Assembly: GCF_028010285.1 (NCBI RefSeq)
Contig: NZ_CP116304.1
Span: forward strand, 2,496,501-2,560,500
DNA from: Pseudomonas sp. Q1-7
GTDB taxonomy: Bacteria; Pseudomonadota; Gammaproteobacteria; Pseudomonadales; Pseudomonadaceae
Reading direction: 5' to 3'
DNA length: 64,000 nucleotides
The notes beneath the pieces were generated by a model. The model was not told the DNA's origin. It did not search any database and was given only the letters and a program-made list of their open reading frames with translations. Positions 28,924 through 40,227 of this stretch are shown here, piece by piece. The position numbers and the translations under genes are program-made. Within the stretch, counting starts at the first letter, position 1; every line of letters starts with the position of its first letter.

Positions 28924-29640
28924 ATGTCCAACACTCTCACTGTCAGCGTCTATCGCTACAACCCGGAGCGCGACAGCGCTCCGGCCATGCAGGACTTCCA
29001 GATCGATACCGGCGGCAAGGACGTGATGGTTCTCGACGTGCTGGCCCTGATCAAGGAGCAGGACGAAGGTTTCTCCTACCGTCGCTCCTGCCGTGAAGGC
29101 GTCTGCGGTTCCGACGGCATGAACATCAACGGCAAGAACGGCCTGGCGTGCATCACGCCGCTGTCCGCTGCCGGTCTGAAGGGCGGCAAGCTGGTGATTC
29201 GCCCGCTGCCGGGGCTGCCGGTCATCCGTGACCTGGTTGTCGATATGAGCATCTTCTACAAGCAATACGAGAAGGTGAAACCCTTCCTGCAGAACGAGAC
29301 TCCGGCTCCGGCCATCGAGCGTCTGCAGTCCCCGGAAGAGCGCGAGAAGCTGGACGGTCTGTACGAGTGCATCCTGTGCGCCTGTTGCTCGACCTCTTGC
29401 CCGTCCTTCTGGTGGAATCCGGACAAGTTCCTGGGTCCGGCCGCGCTGCTGCAGGCCTACCGTTTCCTGGCCGACAGCCGCGACACCAAGACCGAAGAGC
29501 GACTGGCTGCGCTGGATGACCCGTTCAGTGTGTTCCGTTGCCGCGGCATCATGAACTGCGTGAACGTTTGCCCGAAGGGTCTTAACCCGACCAAGGCGAT
29601 CGGTCATGTGCGCAACATGCTGCTGCAAAGCGGTACCTGA
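28924..29640 (+). CDS. sdhB: Succinate dehydrogenase iron-sulfur subunit
   Basis: SdhB carries three iron-sulfur clusters from the flavin to the quinone. In the 238 residues the [2Fe-2S] site is SCREGVCGSDGMNINGKNGLAC, shown in two parts: SCREGVCGSDG, then GLAC. The [4Fe-4S] ligands are in CILCACCSTSCP and the [3Fe-4S] ligands in CRGIMNCVNVCPKG, where the last motif completes the [4Fe-4S] site. I start at ATG 28924, nine bases after AAGGG; a GTG at 28915 would add three residues. A 239-base spacer separates it from sucA. Confidence 0.97.
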   Translation: MSNTLTVSVYRYNPERDSAPAMQDFQIDTGGKDVMVLDVLALIKEQDEGFSYRRSCREGVCGSDGMNINGKNGLACITPLSAAGLKGGKLVIRPLPGLPVIRDLVVDMSIFYKQYEKVKPFLQNETPAPAIERLQSPEEREKLDGLYECILCACCSTSCPSFWWNPDKFLGPAALLQAYRFLADSRDTKTEERLAALDDPFSVFRCRGIMNCVNVCPKGLNPTKAIGHVRNMLLQSGT

Positions 29641-29663
29641 TTCGATTGCTGTACCCGCAACAC

Positions 29664-29692
29664 CTGCGGTGCCGGCTTTGCCGGTGCCGCAG
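29664..29692 (+). terminator. Hairpin downstream of sdhB
   Basis: CTGCGGTGCCGGC and GCCGGTGCCGCAG form a 13-bp RNA stem with two adjacent G-U pairs around UUU. No T-run follows, so full termination is unlikely; it may protect or process the sdh part of the transcript, allowing different levels of sdh and suc messages. An AT-rich patch at 29722-29748 follows and may hold a weak internal promoter for sucA. A second small hairpin (CCGGGC-TGGT-GCCCGG) is at 29764-29779. Confidence 0.45.
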
Positions 29693-29879
29693 TGAAACCA
29701 GGAACGCAGCCCACAAAGCCGTATTCCTTATTTGAAAAATATATAGATGACCAGCAGGGGCAACCGGGCTGGTGCCCGGACTATCTGCGGGATCCTTGGT
29801 GGCTTCAGTCGCTGTGCCAGGACTTGTGAGCCCTGTAGTGTCCACGCCGATGGCGTCCCCTTATCGAGGGTGACAAAGC

Positions 29880-32711
29880 ATGCAAGAAAGCGAAATGCAG
29901 CGCATGTGGAACAGTGGCCACCTGTCCGGTGGTAACGCTGCCTATGTGGAGGAGCTCTACGAGCTCTACCTGCACGATCCCAACGCTGTGCCCGAAGAGT
30001 GGCGCACCTACTTCCAGAAGCTGCCGACCGACGGCGGTCTTGCCACTGACGTTTCGCACTCCACCGTCCGCGATCATTTCGTCCTGCTCGCCAAGAATCA
30101 GCGCCGCGCCCAGCCGGTGTCCGCTGGTGCGGTAAGCAGTGAGCACGAGAAGAAGCAGGTCGAAGTCCTGCGTCTGATCCAGGCTTTCCGCATGCGCGGC
30201 CACCAGGCTTCCAAGCTCGATCCGCTTGGCCTCTGGCAGCGTCCGGTTCCGGCCGACCTGTCGATCCGTCACTACGGACTGACCGATGCCGACCTCGATA
30301 CCACCTTCCGCACTGGCGAGCTCTACATCGGCAAGGAAGAGGCTACTCTGCGCGAGATTCAGCAGACCCTCAACGAGACGTATTGCCGCACCATCGGCGC
30401 CGAATTCACCCACATCGTCGATTCCGAACAGCGCAAGTGGTTCCAGCAGCGCCTGGAAAGCGTGCGCGGCCGTCCTGCGTTTTCGCCGGAAGTGCAGAGC
30501 CACCTGCTGGAGCGCCTGACTGCTGCCGAAGGCCTGGAGAAGTACCTGGGCACCAAGTACCCGGGCACCAAACGCTTCGGCCTGGAAGGCGGCGAGAGCC
30601 TGATCCCGCTGCTGGACGAGATCATCCAGCGCTCCGGCTCCTATGGCCTGAAGGAAATCGTCATCGGCATGGCCCACCGTGGCCGACTGAACGTTCTGGT
30701 CAACACCTTCGGCAAGAACCCGCGCGACCTGTTCGACGAGTTCGAAGGGAAGAAAACCGAGGGCCTGTCCTCCGGTGACGTGAAGTACCACCAAGGCTTC
30801 TCGTCCAACGTCATGACCCCGGGCGGTGAAGTACACCTGGCCCTGGCATTCAACCCGTCCCACCTGGAAATCGTTTCCCCGGTGGTCGAGGGTTCCGTGC
30901 GCGCCCGCCAGGACCGCCGCCAGGACCAGGCTGGCGACAAGGTACTGCCGATCTCCATCCATGGCGACGCGGCCTTCGCCGGCCAGGGCGTGGTGATGGA
31001 AACCTTCCAGATGTCGCAGACCCGCGGCTATCGCACGGGCGGCACCATCCACATCGTCATCAACAACCAGGTGGGCTTCACCACCAGCCGTCCGGAAGAC
31101 TCCCGTTCCACCGAGTACTGCACCGACGTCGCCAAGATGATCCAGGCGCCGATCCTGCACGTGAACGGCGACGACCCGGAAGCGGTGCTGTTCGTCACCC
31201 AATTGGCCGTCGACTACCGCATGCAGTTCAAGCGTGACGTGGTCATTGACCTGGTCTGCTACCGCCGCCGCGGTCACAACGAGGCCGACGAGCCGAGCGG
31301 CACCCAGCCGCTGATGTACCAGCAGATCGCCAAGCAGCGTACCACCCGTGAGCTGTATGCCGACGCTCTGGGCGCCTCCAGCGTGCTGGACGCCGCCAGC
31401 ATCCAGACCAAGGTGGACGAGTACCGTGCCGCCCTGGACAACGGTCAGCATGTGGTCAAGAGCCTGGTCAAGGAGCCCAACAAGGAGCTCTTCGTCGACT
31501 GGCGTCCGTACCTGGGCCATGCCTGGACTGCCCGCCACGACACACGTTTCGACCTGAAGACTCTGCAGGAGCTTTCCGCCAAGCTGCAGGAGATTCCGGA
31601 AGGCTTCGTGGTTCAGCGCCAGGTCGCGAAGATTCTGGAAGACCGCCAGAAGATGGGCGCCGGCGCCATGCCGATCAACTGGGGCTACGCCGAGACCATG
31701 GCCTACGCCACCCTGCTGTTCGAAGGCCACCCGGTGCGCATCACTGGCCAGGACGTGGGTCGTGGTACCTTCTCGCACCGCCATGCGGCGCTGCACAGCC
31801 AGAAGGACGCCAGCGTCTACCTGCCGCTGCAACACCTGTTCGCCGACCAGCCGAAGTTCCAGCTGTACGACTCCTACCTCTCGGAGGAGGCGGTACTGGC
31901 GTTCGAATACGGCTACTCCACCACCACGCCGAACGCGCTGGTGATCTGGGAGGCCCAGTTCGGCGACTTCGCCAACGGCGCCCAGGTGGTGATCGACCAG
32001 TTCATCACCAGCGGCGAGCACAAGTGGGGCCGTCTGTGCGGCCTGACCATGCTGCTGCCGCACGGTTATGAAGGCCAGGGGCCGGAGCACTCCTCCGCGC
32101 GTCTGGAGCGCTACCTGCAGCTGTGCGCCGAGCACAACATCCAGGTCTGCGTACCGACCACCCCGGCACAGGTCTACCACATGCTGCGCCGTCAGGTGAT
32201 CCGCCCGCTGCGCAAGCCGCTGGTGGCGCTGACGCCCAAGTCCCTGCTGCGCCACAAGCTGGCCATCTCGACCCTGGAAGATCTGGCCGAAGGCTCTTTC
32301 CAGACCGTCATCGGCGAGATCGATGCGATCGACCCGAAGAAAGTCGATCGTATGGTCTTGTGCAGCGGCAAGGTCTACTACGACCTGCTGGAGAAGCGTC
32401 GTGCCGAAGGCCGCGAAGATATTGCCATCGTGCGTCTCGAGCAGCTCTATCCGTTCCCCGAGGACGATCTGGCCGAGGTCTTGGCGCCGTACAAGAACCT
32501 CAAGCACATCGTCTGGTGCCAGGAAGAGCCGATGAACCAGGGTGCCTGGTACTGCAGCCAGCACCATATGCGTCGCGTCGCGGCGGCCCACAAGAAGGGG
32601 CTGTTCCTCGAGTATGCCGGCCGTGAAGGCTCGGCGGCCCCGGCCTGCGGCTACGCTTCCATGCACGCCGAGCAGCAGGAAAAGCTCCTGCAAGACGCCT
32701 TTACTGTTTAA
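29880..32711 (+). CDS. sucA: 2-oxoglutarate dehydrogenase E1 component
   Basis: SucA decarboxylates 2-oxoglutarate with thiamine diphosphate and passes the succinyl group to SucB lipoate. The 943 residues start with the family N-terminal helix (SGHLSGGNAAYVEELYELYLHDP), then show the thiamine region with GMAHRGRLNVL, SFSHRHA-like FSHRHAALH, HGDAAFAGQGVVMETFQMS and the magnesium motif VCYRRRGHNEADEP. The C-terminal domain ends EQQEKLLQDAF. Start is ATG 29880 after CGAGGGTGACAAAGC. sucB follows after 43 bases. Confidence 0.98.
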   Translation: MQESEMQRMWNSGHLSGGNAAYVEELYELYLHDPNAVPEEWRTYFQKLPTDGGLATDVSHSTVRDHFVLLAKNQRRAQPVSAGAVSSEHEKKQVEVLRLIQAFRMRGHQASKLDPLGLWQRPVPADLSIRHYGLTDADLDTTFRTGELYIGKEEATLREIQQTLNETYCRTIGAEFTHIVDSEQRKWFQQRLESVRGRPAFSPEVQSHLLERLTAAEGLEKYLGTKYPGTKRFGLEGGESLIPLLDEIIQRSGSYGLKEIVIGMAHRGRLNVLVNTFGKNPRDLFDEFEGKKTEGLSSGDVKYHQGFSSNVMTPGGEVHLALAFNPSHLEIVSPVVEGSVRARQDRRQDQAGDKVLPISIHGDAAFAGQGVVMETFQMSQTRGYRTGGTIHIVINNQVGFTTSRPEDSRSTEYCTDVAKMIQAPILHVNGDDPEAVLFVTQLAVDYRMQFKRDVVIDLVCYRRRGHNEADEPSGTQPLMYQQIAKQRTTRELYADALGASSVLDAASIQTKVDEYRAALDNGQHVVKSLVKEPNKELFVDWRPYLGHAWTARHDTRFDLKTLQELSAKLQEIPEGFVVQRQVAKILEDRQKMGAGAMPINWGYAETMAYATLLFEGHPVRITGQDVGRGTFSHRHAALHSQKDASVYLPLQHLFADQPKFQLYDSYLSEEAVLAFEYGYSTTTPNALVIWEAQFGDFANGAQVVIDQFITSGEHKWGRLCGLTMLLPHGYEGQGPEHSSARLERYLQLCAEHNIQVCVPTTPAQVYHMLRRQVIRPLRKPLVALTPKSLLRHKLAISTLEDLAEGSFQTVIGEIDAIDPKKVDRMVLCSGKVYYDLLEKRRAEGREDIAIVRLEQLYPFPEDDLAEVLAPYKNLKHIVWCQEEPMNQGAWYCSQHHMRRVAAAHKKGLFLEYAGREGSAAPACGYASMHAEQQEKLLQDAFTV

Positions 32712-32754
32712 CGCCTTCGCGCAGAAGAAACCGAATTAGATAGGAACCTACATA

Positions 32755-33990
32755 ATGGCTATCGAGATCAAAGCCCCCACTTTCCCGGAATCGGTTGCCG
32801 ACGGCACCGTGGCTACCTGGCACAAGAAGCCGGGCGATGCGGTCAAGCGCGACGAGCTGATCGTCGACATCGAAACCGACAAAGTGGTCATGGAAGTCCT
32901 GGCGGAAGCCGACGGCGTCCTGGCTGAAATCGTCAAGAACGAGGGCGACACCGTCCTCAGCGGCGAACTGCTCGGCAAGCTGAACGCCGGCGCTGCGGCT
33001 GCCGCCGCTCCTGCAGCCGCTGCCCCTGCTGCTGCCCCTGCGGCTCAGGCTGCCGCGCCGGCCGCCGCTGGCGACGACGCCATCCTGTCCCCGGCTGCCC
33101 GCAAGCTGGCCGAGGAGAACGGCATCGACCCGAACAGCATCGCCGGCACCGGCAAGGGCGGTCGTGTGACCAAGGAAGACGTGGTTGCGGCTGTTGAAGC
33201 CAAGAAGAACGCTCCGGCTGCCGCTCCGGCCGCTGCCGCCAAGCCGGCCGCCCCGGCTGGCGAGGCCCCGATCTTCGCCGCCGGCGATCGCGTCGAGAAG
33301 CGCGTGCCGATGACACGCCTGCGCGCCAAGGTCGCCGAGCGTCTGGTCGAAGCCCAGTCCACCATGGCCATGCTGACGACTTACAACGAAGTCAACATGA
33401 AACCGATCATGGACCTGCGCGCCAAGTACAAGGACCTGTTCGAGAAGAAGCACAACGGCGTTCGCCTGGGCTTCATGTCCTTCTTCGTCAAGGCCGCCAC
33501 CGAAGCCCTGAAGCGTTTCCCGGGTGTCAACGCCTCCATCGACGGCAACGACATCGTCTACCACGGCTACCAGGACATCGGCGTTGCCGTCTCCAGCGAC
33601 CGTGGCCTGGTGGTACCGGTGCTGCGTAACGCCGAGTTCATGAGCCTGGCGGAAATCGAAGGCGGCATCGCCAACTTCGGCAAGAAGGCCAAAGAAGGCA
33701 AGCTGACCATCGAAGAGATGACTGGCGGTACCTTCACCATCTCCAACGGTGGCGTGTTCGGCTCGCTGCTCTCCAGCCCGATCGTCAACCCGCCGCAGAC
33801 CGCCATCCTCGGCATGCACAAGATCCAGGAGCGCCCGATGGCCGTAAACGGCCAGGTGGTCATCCTGCCGATGATGTACCTGGCGCTGTCCTACGACCAC
33901 CGCCTGATCGATGGCAAGGAAGCTGTGAGCTTCCTGGTCACCATCAAGGACCTGCTGGAAGACCCGGCTCGTCTGCTGCTCGACGTCTGA
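32755..33990 (+). CDS. sucB: Dihydrolipoyllysine-residue succinyltransferase (E2 of 2-oxoglutarate dehydrogenase)
   Basis: The core of the complex, transferring succinyl from lipoate to CoA. The 411 residues contain one lipoyl domain with the modified Lys in [10 protein letters not shown] (about residue 43), an Ala/Pro linker (about 78-106), the peripheral-subunit-binding domain [15 protein letters not shown] ... [11 protein letters not shown] (about 112-148), a second Ala-rich linker, and the catalytic domain ending with [13 protein letters not shown] (His and Asp of the active site). The flexible linkers are low complexity, which is normal here. Confidence 0.98.
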   Translation: MAIEIKAPTFPESVADGTVATWHKKPGDAVKRDELIVDIETDKVVMEVLAEADGVLAEIVKNEGDTVLSGELLGKLNAGAAAAAAPAAAAPAAAPAAQAAAPAAAGDDAILSPAARKLAEENGIDPNSIAGTGKGGRVTKEDVVAAVEAKKNAPAAAPAAAAKPAAPAGEAPIFAAGDRVEKRVPMTRLRAKVAERLVEAQSTMAMLTTYNEVNMKPIMDLRAKYKDLFEKKHNGVRLGFMSFFVKAATEALKRFPGVNASIDGNDIVYHGYQDIGVAVSSDRGLVVPVLRNAEFMSLAEIEGGIANFGKKAKEGKLTIEEMTGGTFTISNGGVFGSLLSSPIVNPPQTAILGMHKIQERPMAVNGQVVILPMMYLALSYDHRLIDGKEAVSFLVTIKDLLEDPARLLLDV

Positions 33991-34056
33991 TCGGCAGTCT
34001 CTCTTAACGGCGGCCCCCCATACAGGGGCCGTCCGGTTTCATACGAGAAGGAATGA

Positions 34057-35496
<1,440 letters not shown>

Positions 35497-35504
35497 GCAA
35501 CACC

Positions 35505-35609
35505 TCCTGCGCAGGCCACCCACGGGGCCGGTGCAGGATTCAGAACCACGGCGGGCGGCCCGTCGTGAGCAACAGCCGGAAGGCCGTGGCTCACCGCGGA
35601 AAGCCCGCC
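35505..35609 (+). other. Structured intercistronic region between lpdG and sucC
   Basis: Two folded elements are visible in the 201-base spacer. First, TCCTGC (35505-35510) pairs with GCAGGA (35533-35538), with GGCC/GGCC inside. Second, a nested three-part stem: GGCGGGC (35550-35556) with GCCCGCC (35603-35609), GTGAGC (35565-35570) with GCTCAC (35589-35594), and GCC (35575-35577) with GGC (35582-35584) closing a GGAA loop. It has no T-run. It may be a processing or stability element that separates sucCD from the upstream message. Confidence 0.5.
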
Positions 35610-35697
35610 GGACTGCCTTCATCAGCAGTCACAGGTGGCGCGGCACCACGAATGCAGCGCCGAATGCGCAATACCTAAACGAAGACGGTAGACAAGC

Positions 35698-36863
<1,166 letters not shown>

Positions 36864-36864
<1 letters not shown>

Positions 36865-37751
36865 TGAGCGTCCTGATCAACAAAGACACCAAAGTCATCT
36901 GCCAGGGCTTCACCGGTAGCCAGGGTACTTTCCACTCCGAACAAGCCATCGCCTACGGCACCAAGATGGTCGGCGGCGTGACCCCCGGCAAGGGCGGCAC
37001 CACCCACCTGGGCCTGCCGGTGTTCAACACCGTCAAGGAAGCCGTTGAAGCCACCGGCGCCGAAGCTTCGGTGATCTACGTTCCGGCTCCCTTCTGCAAG
37101 GACTCCATCCTGGAAGCGGCCAACGGCGGCATCAAGCTGATCGTCTGCATCACCGAGGGCATCCCGACCCTCGACATGCTGGACGCCAAGGTCAAGTGCG
37201 ACGAGCTGGGCGTGCGTCTGATCGGCCCGAACTGCCCGGGTGTGATCACTCCCGGCGAGTGCAAGATCGGTATCATGCCGGGTCACATCCACCTGCCGGG
37301 CAAAGTAGGCATCGTGTCCCGTTCGGGCACCCTGACCTATGAAGCCGTGAAGCAGACCACCGACGCCGGCTTCGGCCAATCCACCTGCGTGGGCATCGGC
37401 GGTGACCCGATCCCGGGCTCCAACTTCATCGACATCCTGAAGCTGTTCCAGGAAGACCCGCAGACCGAAGCCATCGTGATGATCGGCGAAATCGGCGGTT
37501 CCGCTGAAGAAGAAGCCGCTGCCTTCATCAAGGCCAACGTAACCAAGCCGGTGGTGTCCTACATCGCCGGTGTAACCGCACCGCCCGGCAAGCGCATGGG
37601 CCACGCGGGCGCCATCATCTCCGGTGGCAAAGGCACCGCGGACGAGAAATTCGCCGCCCTGCAGGACGCTGGTGTGAAAACCGTGCGTTCCCTGGCTGAC
37701 ATCGGCAAGGCCCTGGCCGAGCTGACCGGCTGGGAAGTCAAGAACGCCTAA
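36864..37751 (+). CDS. sucD: Succinyl-CoA synthetase alpha subunit
   Basis: The 295-residue alpha subunit holds the CoA-binding domain ([33 protein letters not shown]), the segment [20 protein letters not shown], and the phosphorylated His in the C-terminal [12 protein letters not shown] start at ATG 36864, overlapping the sucC stop by one base; upstream in-frame codons are the shadow of sucC. It ends the long sdh-suc cluster; a terminator follows within 20 bases. Confidence 0.98.
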
Positions 37752-38056
37752 GGCGTCCTGACTCAGGCAAAGGCCACCCCCCGGGTGGCCTTTGTCGTTT
37801 CTGGCGCAACCCATCTTCACGGAGGTACAACCGCCTGTCGGGCAAGCGACAGAAACGGTTGCTACTCCGACAGCCTGATCCACGCCAGCCGATTCCCCAA
37901 GTAAAATCGTCGGGCTTGCAACCATCTCGCTCGCCACGCTCCAAAAGGGCTGAGGCGGGGCACCAGAGATCGATCCCAAACGGATGGATGACGTTTCCCC
38001 CAACCCCTGGGGAAACCCTTCGGAACAATGAACTTCTTTCTGTGGTACTTCCCCTC
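37752..38056 (+). promoter_or_regulatory. sucD-brnQ intergenic region
   Basis: Three hundred and five bases. It holds the sucD terminator, a bipartite inverted repeat at 37828-37861 (CAACCG + CTGTCG paired with CGACAG + CGGTTG), a possible -10 TAAAAT at 37902-37907 with no clear -35, a hairpin at 37993-38016 (GTTTCCCC / GGGGAAAC) and the leader ORF at 38028-38060. Confidence 0.55.
37768..37794 (+). terminator. Terminator of the sdh-suc cluster
   Basis: CAAAGGCCACCC / GGGTGGCCTTTG, a 12-bp stem with a CCC loop, followed by TCGTTT. It starts 17 bases after the sucD stop. Confidence 0.88.
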
Positions 38057-38060
38057 ATGA
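38028..38060 (+). CDS. Candidate leader peptide MNFFLWYFPS upstream of brnQ
   Basis: ATG AAC TTC TTT CTG TGG TAC TTC CCC TCA TGA. The ten-residue peptide has three Phe, one Trp, one Tyr and one Leu, a composition unlikely for random GC-rich sequence. Its TGA (38058-38060) overlaps the brnQ ATG (38057-38059). brnQ has only a pyrimidine-rich stretch (TTCCCCTC) before its ATG and no ribosome site, so translation of brnQ probably depends on ribosomes finishing this ORF. The leader has a weak GGA six bases ahead and a hairpin (37993-38016) just upstream. No experiment or database match is known to me. Confidence 0.5.
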   Translation: MNFFLWYFPS

Positions 38061-39370
38061 CTCGATTGAAAGGCTCGGATCTCCTGGCCCTTGGCTTTAT
38101 GACCTTTGCCCTGTTCCTGGGCGCGGGCAACATCATTTTTCCGCCCAGCGCCGGCCTCGCCGCAGGCGATCACGTCTGGCGCGCAGCGCTGGGCTTCCTG
38201 CTGACCGGTGTCGGCCTGCCGCTGCTGACCGTGGTCGCACTGGCGCGCGTAGGGGGCGGCATGGATCGCCTGACCGCGCCCCTGGGCAAGCGCGCCGGAG
38301 TTCTCCTGGCCGTCGCCGTTTATCTGGCGATCGGCCCGCTGTTCGCGACCCCGCGTACGGCCGTGGTGTCGTTTGAGATGGGTGTCGCGCCCTTCGCCGG
38401 GGAAAACGACCTCGCCTTGTTCCTCTACAGCGTGGCCTACTTCGCGGCAGTGCTCTTCCTGGCCCTGAACCCGGGCAAGTTGGTGGACAGCATTGGCAAG
38501 TTCATCACCCCGGTACTGATCGCCGCGCTCCTGGTCCTGGGCGGCGCCGCCATCCTGGCGCCCTCCGGCGAGATCGGCACCGCAGCGAGCGCCTATCAGG
38601 CCGCTCCGCTGGTGGAAGGCTTCCTCCAGGGTTACCTCACCATGGACACGCTGGGCGCCCTGGTCTTCGGTATCGTCATCGCGACCGCGATCCGTGATCG
38701 CGGCGTGAAAGACGACGCCCTGGTCACCCGTTATTCGATGATTGCCGGCACCATCGCCGCCATCGGCCTTTCCCTGGTGTATCTGGCACTGTTCTACCTC
38801 GGCGCCACCAGCCAGGGCATCGCCAGCGAAGCGCAGAACGGCGTACAGATCCTCACCGCCTACGTGCAGCACACCTTCGGTATCGCCGGCAGTCTGCTGC
38901 TGGCCGTGGTCATCACCCTGGCCTGCCTGACCACGGCGGTCGGTCTGCTCACTGCCTGTGGCGAGTTCTTCAGCAGGTTGCTGCCGTTGTCCTACCGTAC
39001 CGTGGTGCTGGTCTTCGGTGCTTTCAGCCTGCTGGTGGCCAACCAGGGCCTGACGCAATTGATCAGCCTGTCCGTGCCGGTACTGGTGGGCCTGTATCCC
39101 CTGGCCATCGTGCTGATCGCCCTCAGCCTGGCCGATCGCCTGTGGGTGGAGCCCCGCCGGGTGTTCATTCCCACCATGGGCGTCGCGCTGATCTTCGGCC
39201 TGGCCGACGGTATTGCCGCCGCCGGCTTCAAGGATGTGGTTCCGACGTTCTTCACCCAGCTTCCCCTGGCGCACCAGAGCCTCGGCTGGCTGGTGCCGGT
39301 GCTGGTCGTGCTGGCCATCGCGGCGCTCGCCGACCGCCTGCTGGGCAAGCCGGTGCAAGCGATTGCCTGA
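38057..39370 (+). CDS. brnQ: Branched-chain amino acid:cation symporter (BrnQ/BraB family)
   Basis: A 437-residue carrier for leucine, isoleucine and valine, driven by a Na+ or H+ gradient, with about 12 membrane helices. The family start MTRLKGSDLLALGFMTFALFLGAGNIIFPPSAGL is at the N-terminus; TPRTAVVSFE in the third helix region and the ALVFGIVIATAIRDRGV loop are conserved. It is the BraB-type protein of pseudomonads. The frame extends 66 codons upstream, but these do not match the family. Start lacks a ribosome site; see the overlapping leader ORF. A terminator follows. Confidence 0.92.
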   Translation: MTRLKGSDLLALGFMTFALFLGAGNIIFPPSAGLAAGDHVWRAALGFLLTGVGLPLLTVVALARVGGGMDRLTAPLGKRAGVLLAVAVYLAIGPLFATPRTAVVSFEMGVAPFAGENDLALFLYSVAYFAAVLFLALNPGKLVDSIGKFITPVLIAALLVLGGAAILAPSGEIGTAASAYQAAPLVEGFLQGYLTMDTLGALVFGIVIATAIRDRGVKDDALVTRYSMIAGTIAAIGLSLVYLALFYLGATSQGIASEAQNGVQILTAYVQHTFGIAGSLLLAVVITLACLTTAVGLLTACGEFFSRLLPLSYRTVVLVFGAFSLLVANQGLTQLISLSVPVLVGLYPLAIVLIALSLADRLWVEPRRVFIPTMGVALIFGLADGIAAAGFKDVVPTFFTQLPLAHQSLGWLVPVLVVLAIAALADRLLGKPVQAIA

Positions 39371-39388
39371 TTCGCCGTGTCGTCCCTA

Positions 39389-39410
39389 GGCCGCCTTCGG
39401 GCGGCCTTTT
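39389..39410 (+). terminator. Terminator of brnQ
   Basis: GGCCGCC-TTCG-GGCGGCC with a UUCG tetraloop and TTTT directly after. Confidence 0.92.
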
Positions 39411-39437
39411 CATTGGGCGATCCACTGCATATGCGCA

Positions 39438-39466
39438 TAGGGAGTGCGCTTGCGTGCCGCTATAAT
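39438..39466 (+). promoter_or_regulatory. Candidate promoter of the DUF599 gene
   Basis: A perfect -10 TATAAT at 39461-39466; the -35 position 17 bases upstream is poor (TAGGGA). The ATG follows 27 bases after the -10. Confidence 0.4.
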
Positions 39467-39492
39467 TCGCCGTGCTCTTAAAAGGAATTCGC

Positions 39493-40227
39493 ATGTCGAC
39501 CATTCTGCGCAACTGGCCCCACGTGTTGGCCATCCTCTGGTTCATTACCTGCTGGGTGGGCTATACCCGCTACGCGACCTGGAAGGGCAGGGATACCGCC
39601 TGCCTGGCCTCGGTCCTGCATCTCTACCGCGAGGACTGGATGCGCCGCCTGCTGCTGCGCGACAACCGCATCGCCGATGCCAGCGTGATCGCCAACCTGG
39701 AGCGCAACGCGTCGTTCTTCGCCTCCAGCACCCTGATCATCCTCGCCGGCATCCTCACCGTGCTCGGCTCCACCGACCGGGCGGTGTCGGTGCTGGCCGA
39801 CCTGCCGCTGGTGCAGCCCGCCAGTCGCGGCATCTCCGAGCTGAAGTTGCTGGGCCTGGCGGTGGTCTTCGTCTACGCCTTCTTCACGTTCAGTTGGTGC
39901 ATGCGCCAGTACAACTTCGCCGCCATCCTGGTGGGTTCTGCGCCGATGATCGGCGAGAAACACGTCAGCGAGCAGGAGCGCAAGGCGTTCGCCGAGCGCA
40001 CCGCGCGGGTGGTTTCCCTGGCCGCCAACCAATTCAACTTCGGTCTGCGCAGCTACTATTTCGGCCTGGCGATGCTGGCCTGGTTCATCAATGCCTGGTG
40101 TTTCATGCTCGTTACCGCCGGGGTGGTGCTGGTGCTCTACCGCCGCGAATTCCATTCCGATGTGCTGGATGTAATGGTCTACACGCCGACGCAGGCGCCG
40201 GATGCGCCCAAGGAGAAAGTCGAATGA
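39493..40227 (+). CDS. DUF599 membrane protein
   Basis: A 244-residue protein with about four membrane helices. The N-terminal helix (WPHVLAILWFITCWVGYTRYA) is followed by WMRRLLLRDNRIADASVIANLERNASFFASSTLIILAG, the family core, then two more helices and the segment AANQFNFGLRSYYFGLAMLAWFINAWCFM. DUF599 members are of unknown function. AAAAGGAATTCGC precedes the ATG. The stop overlaps the MAPEG gene start, so both are translated together. Confidence 0.88.
   Translation: MSTILRNWPHVLAILWFITCWVGYTRYATWKGRDTACLASVLHLYREDWMRRLLLRDNRIADASVIANLERNASFFASSTLIILAGILTVLGSTDRAVSVLADLPLVQPASRGISELKLLGLAVVFVYAFFTFSWCMRQYNFAAILVGSAPMIGEKHVSEQERKAFAERTARVVSLAANQFNFGLRSYYFGLAMLAWFINAWCFMLVTAGVVLVLYRREFHSDVLDVMVYTPTQAPDAPKEKVE

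Noticed and set aside
29747-29935. Small ORF overlapping the sucA start
   Set aside because: No ribosome site or family match, and it overlaps sucA; composition is that of random GC-rich sequence.
29805-32693. Very long open frame (962 codons) on the minus strand opposite sucA
   Set aside because: It mirrors the codon pattern of sucA in GC-rich DNA, has no family motifs, and low-complexity Val/Leu/Gly/His-rich composition. Similar antisense frames cover sdhA, gltA, nqrF and the kinase genes.
33000-33270. GCC/GCT-rich repeats that look like tandem repeats
   Set aside because: These encode the Ala/Pro linkers of SucB, a normal feature of lipoyl-domain proteins.
37859-38056. In-frame 66-codon extension of brnQ
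   Set aside because: BrnQ proteins start at MTRLKGSDLLALGF-type sequence; the extension is Arg/Pro-rich and includes the hairpins. It does not exclude that the leader ORF in another frame is real.
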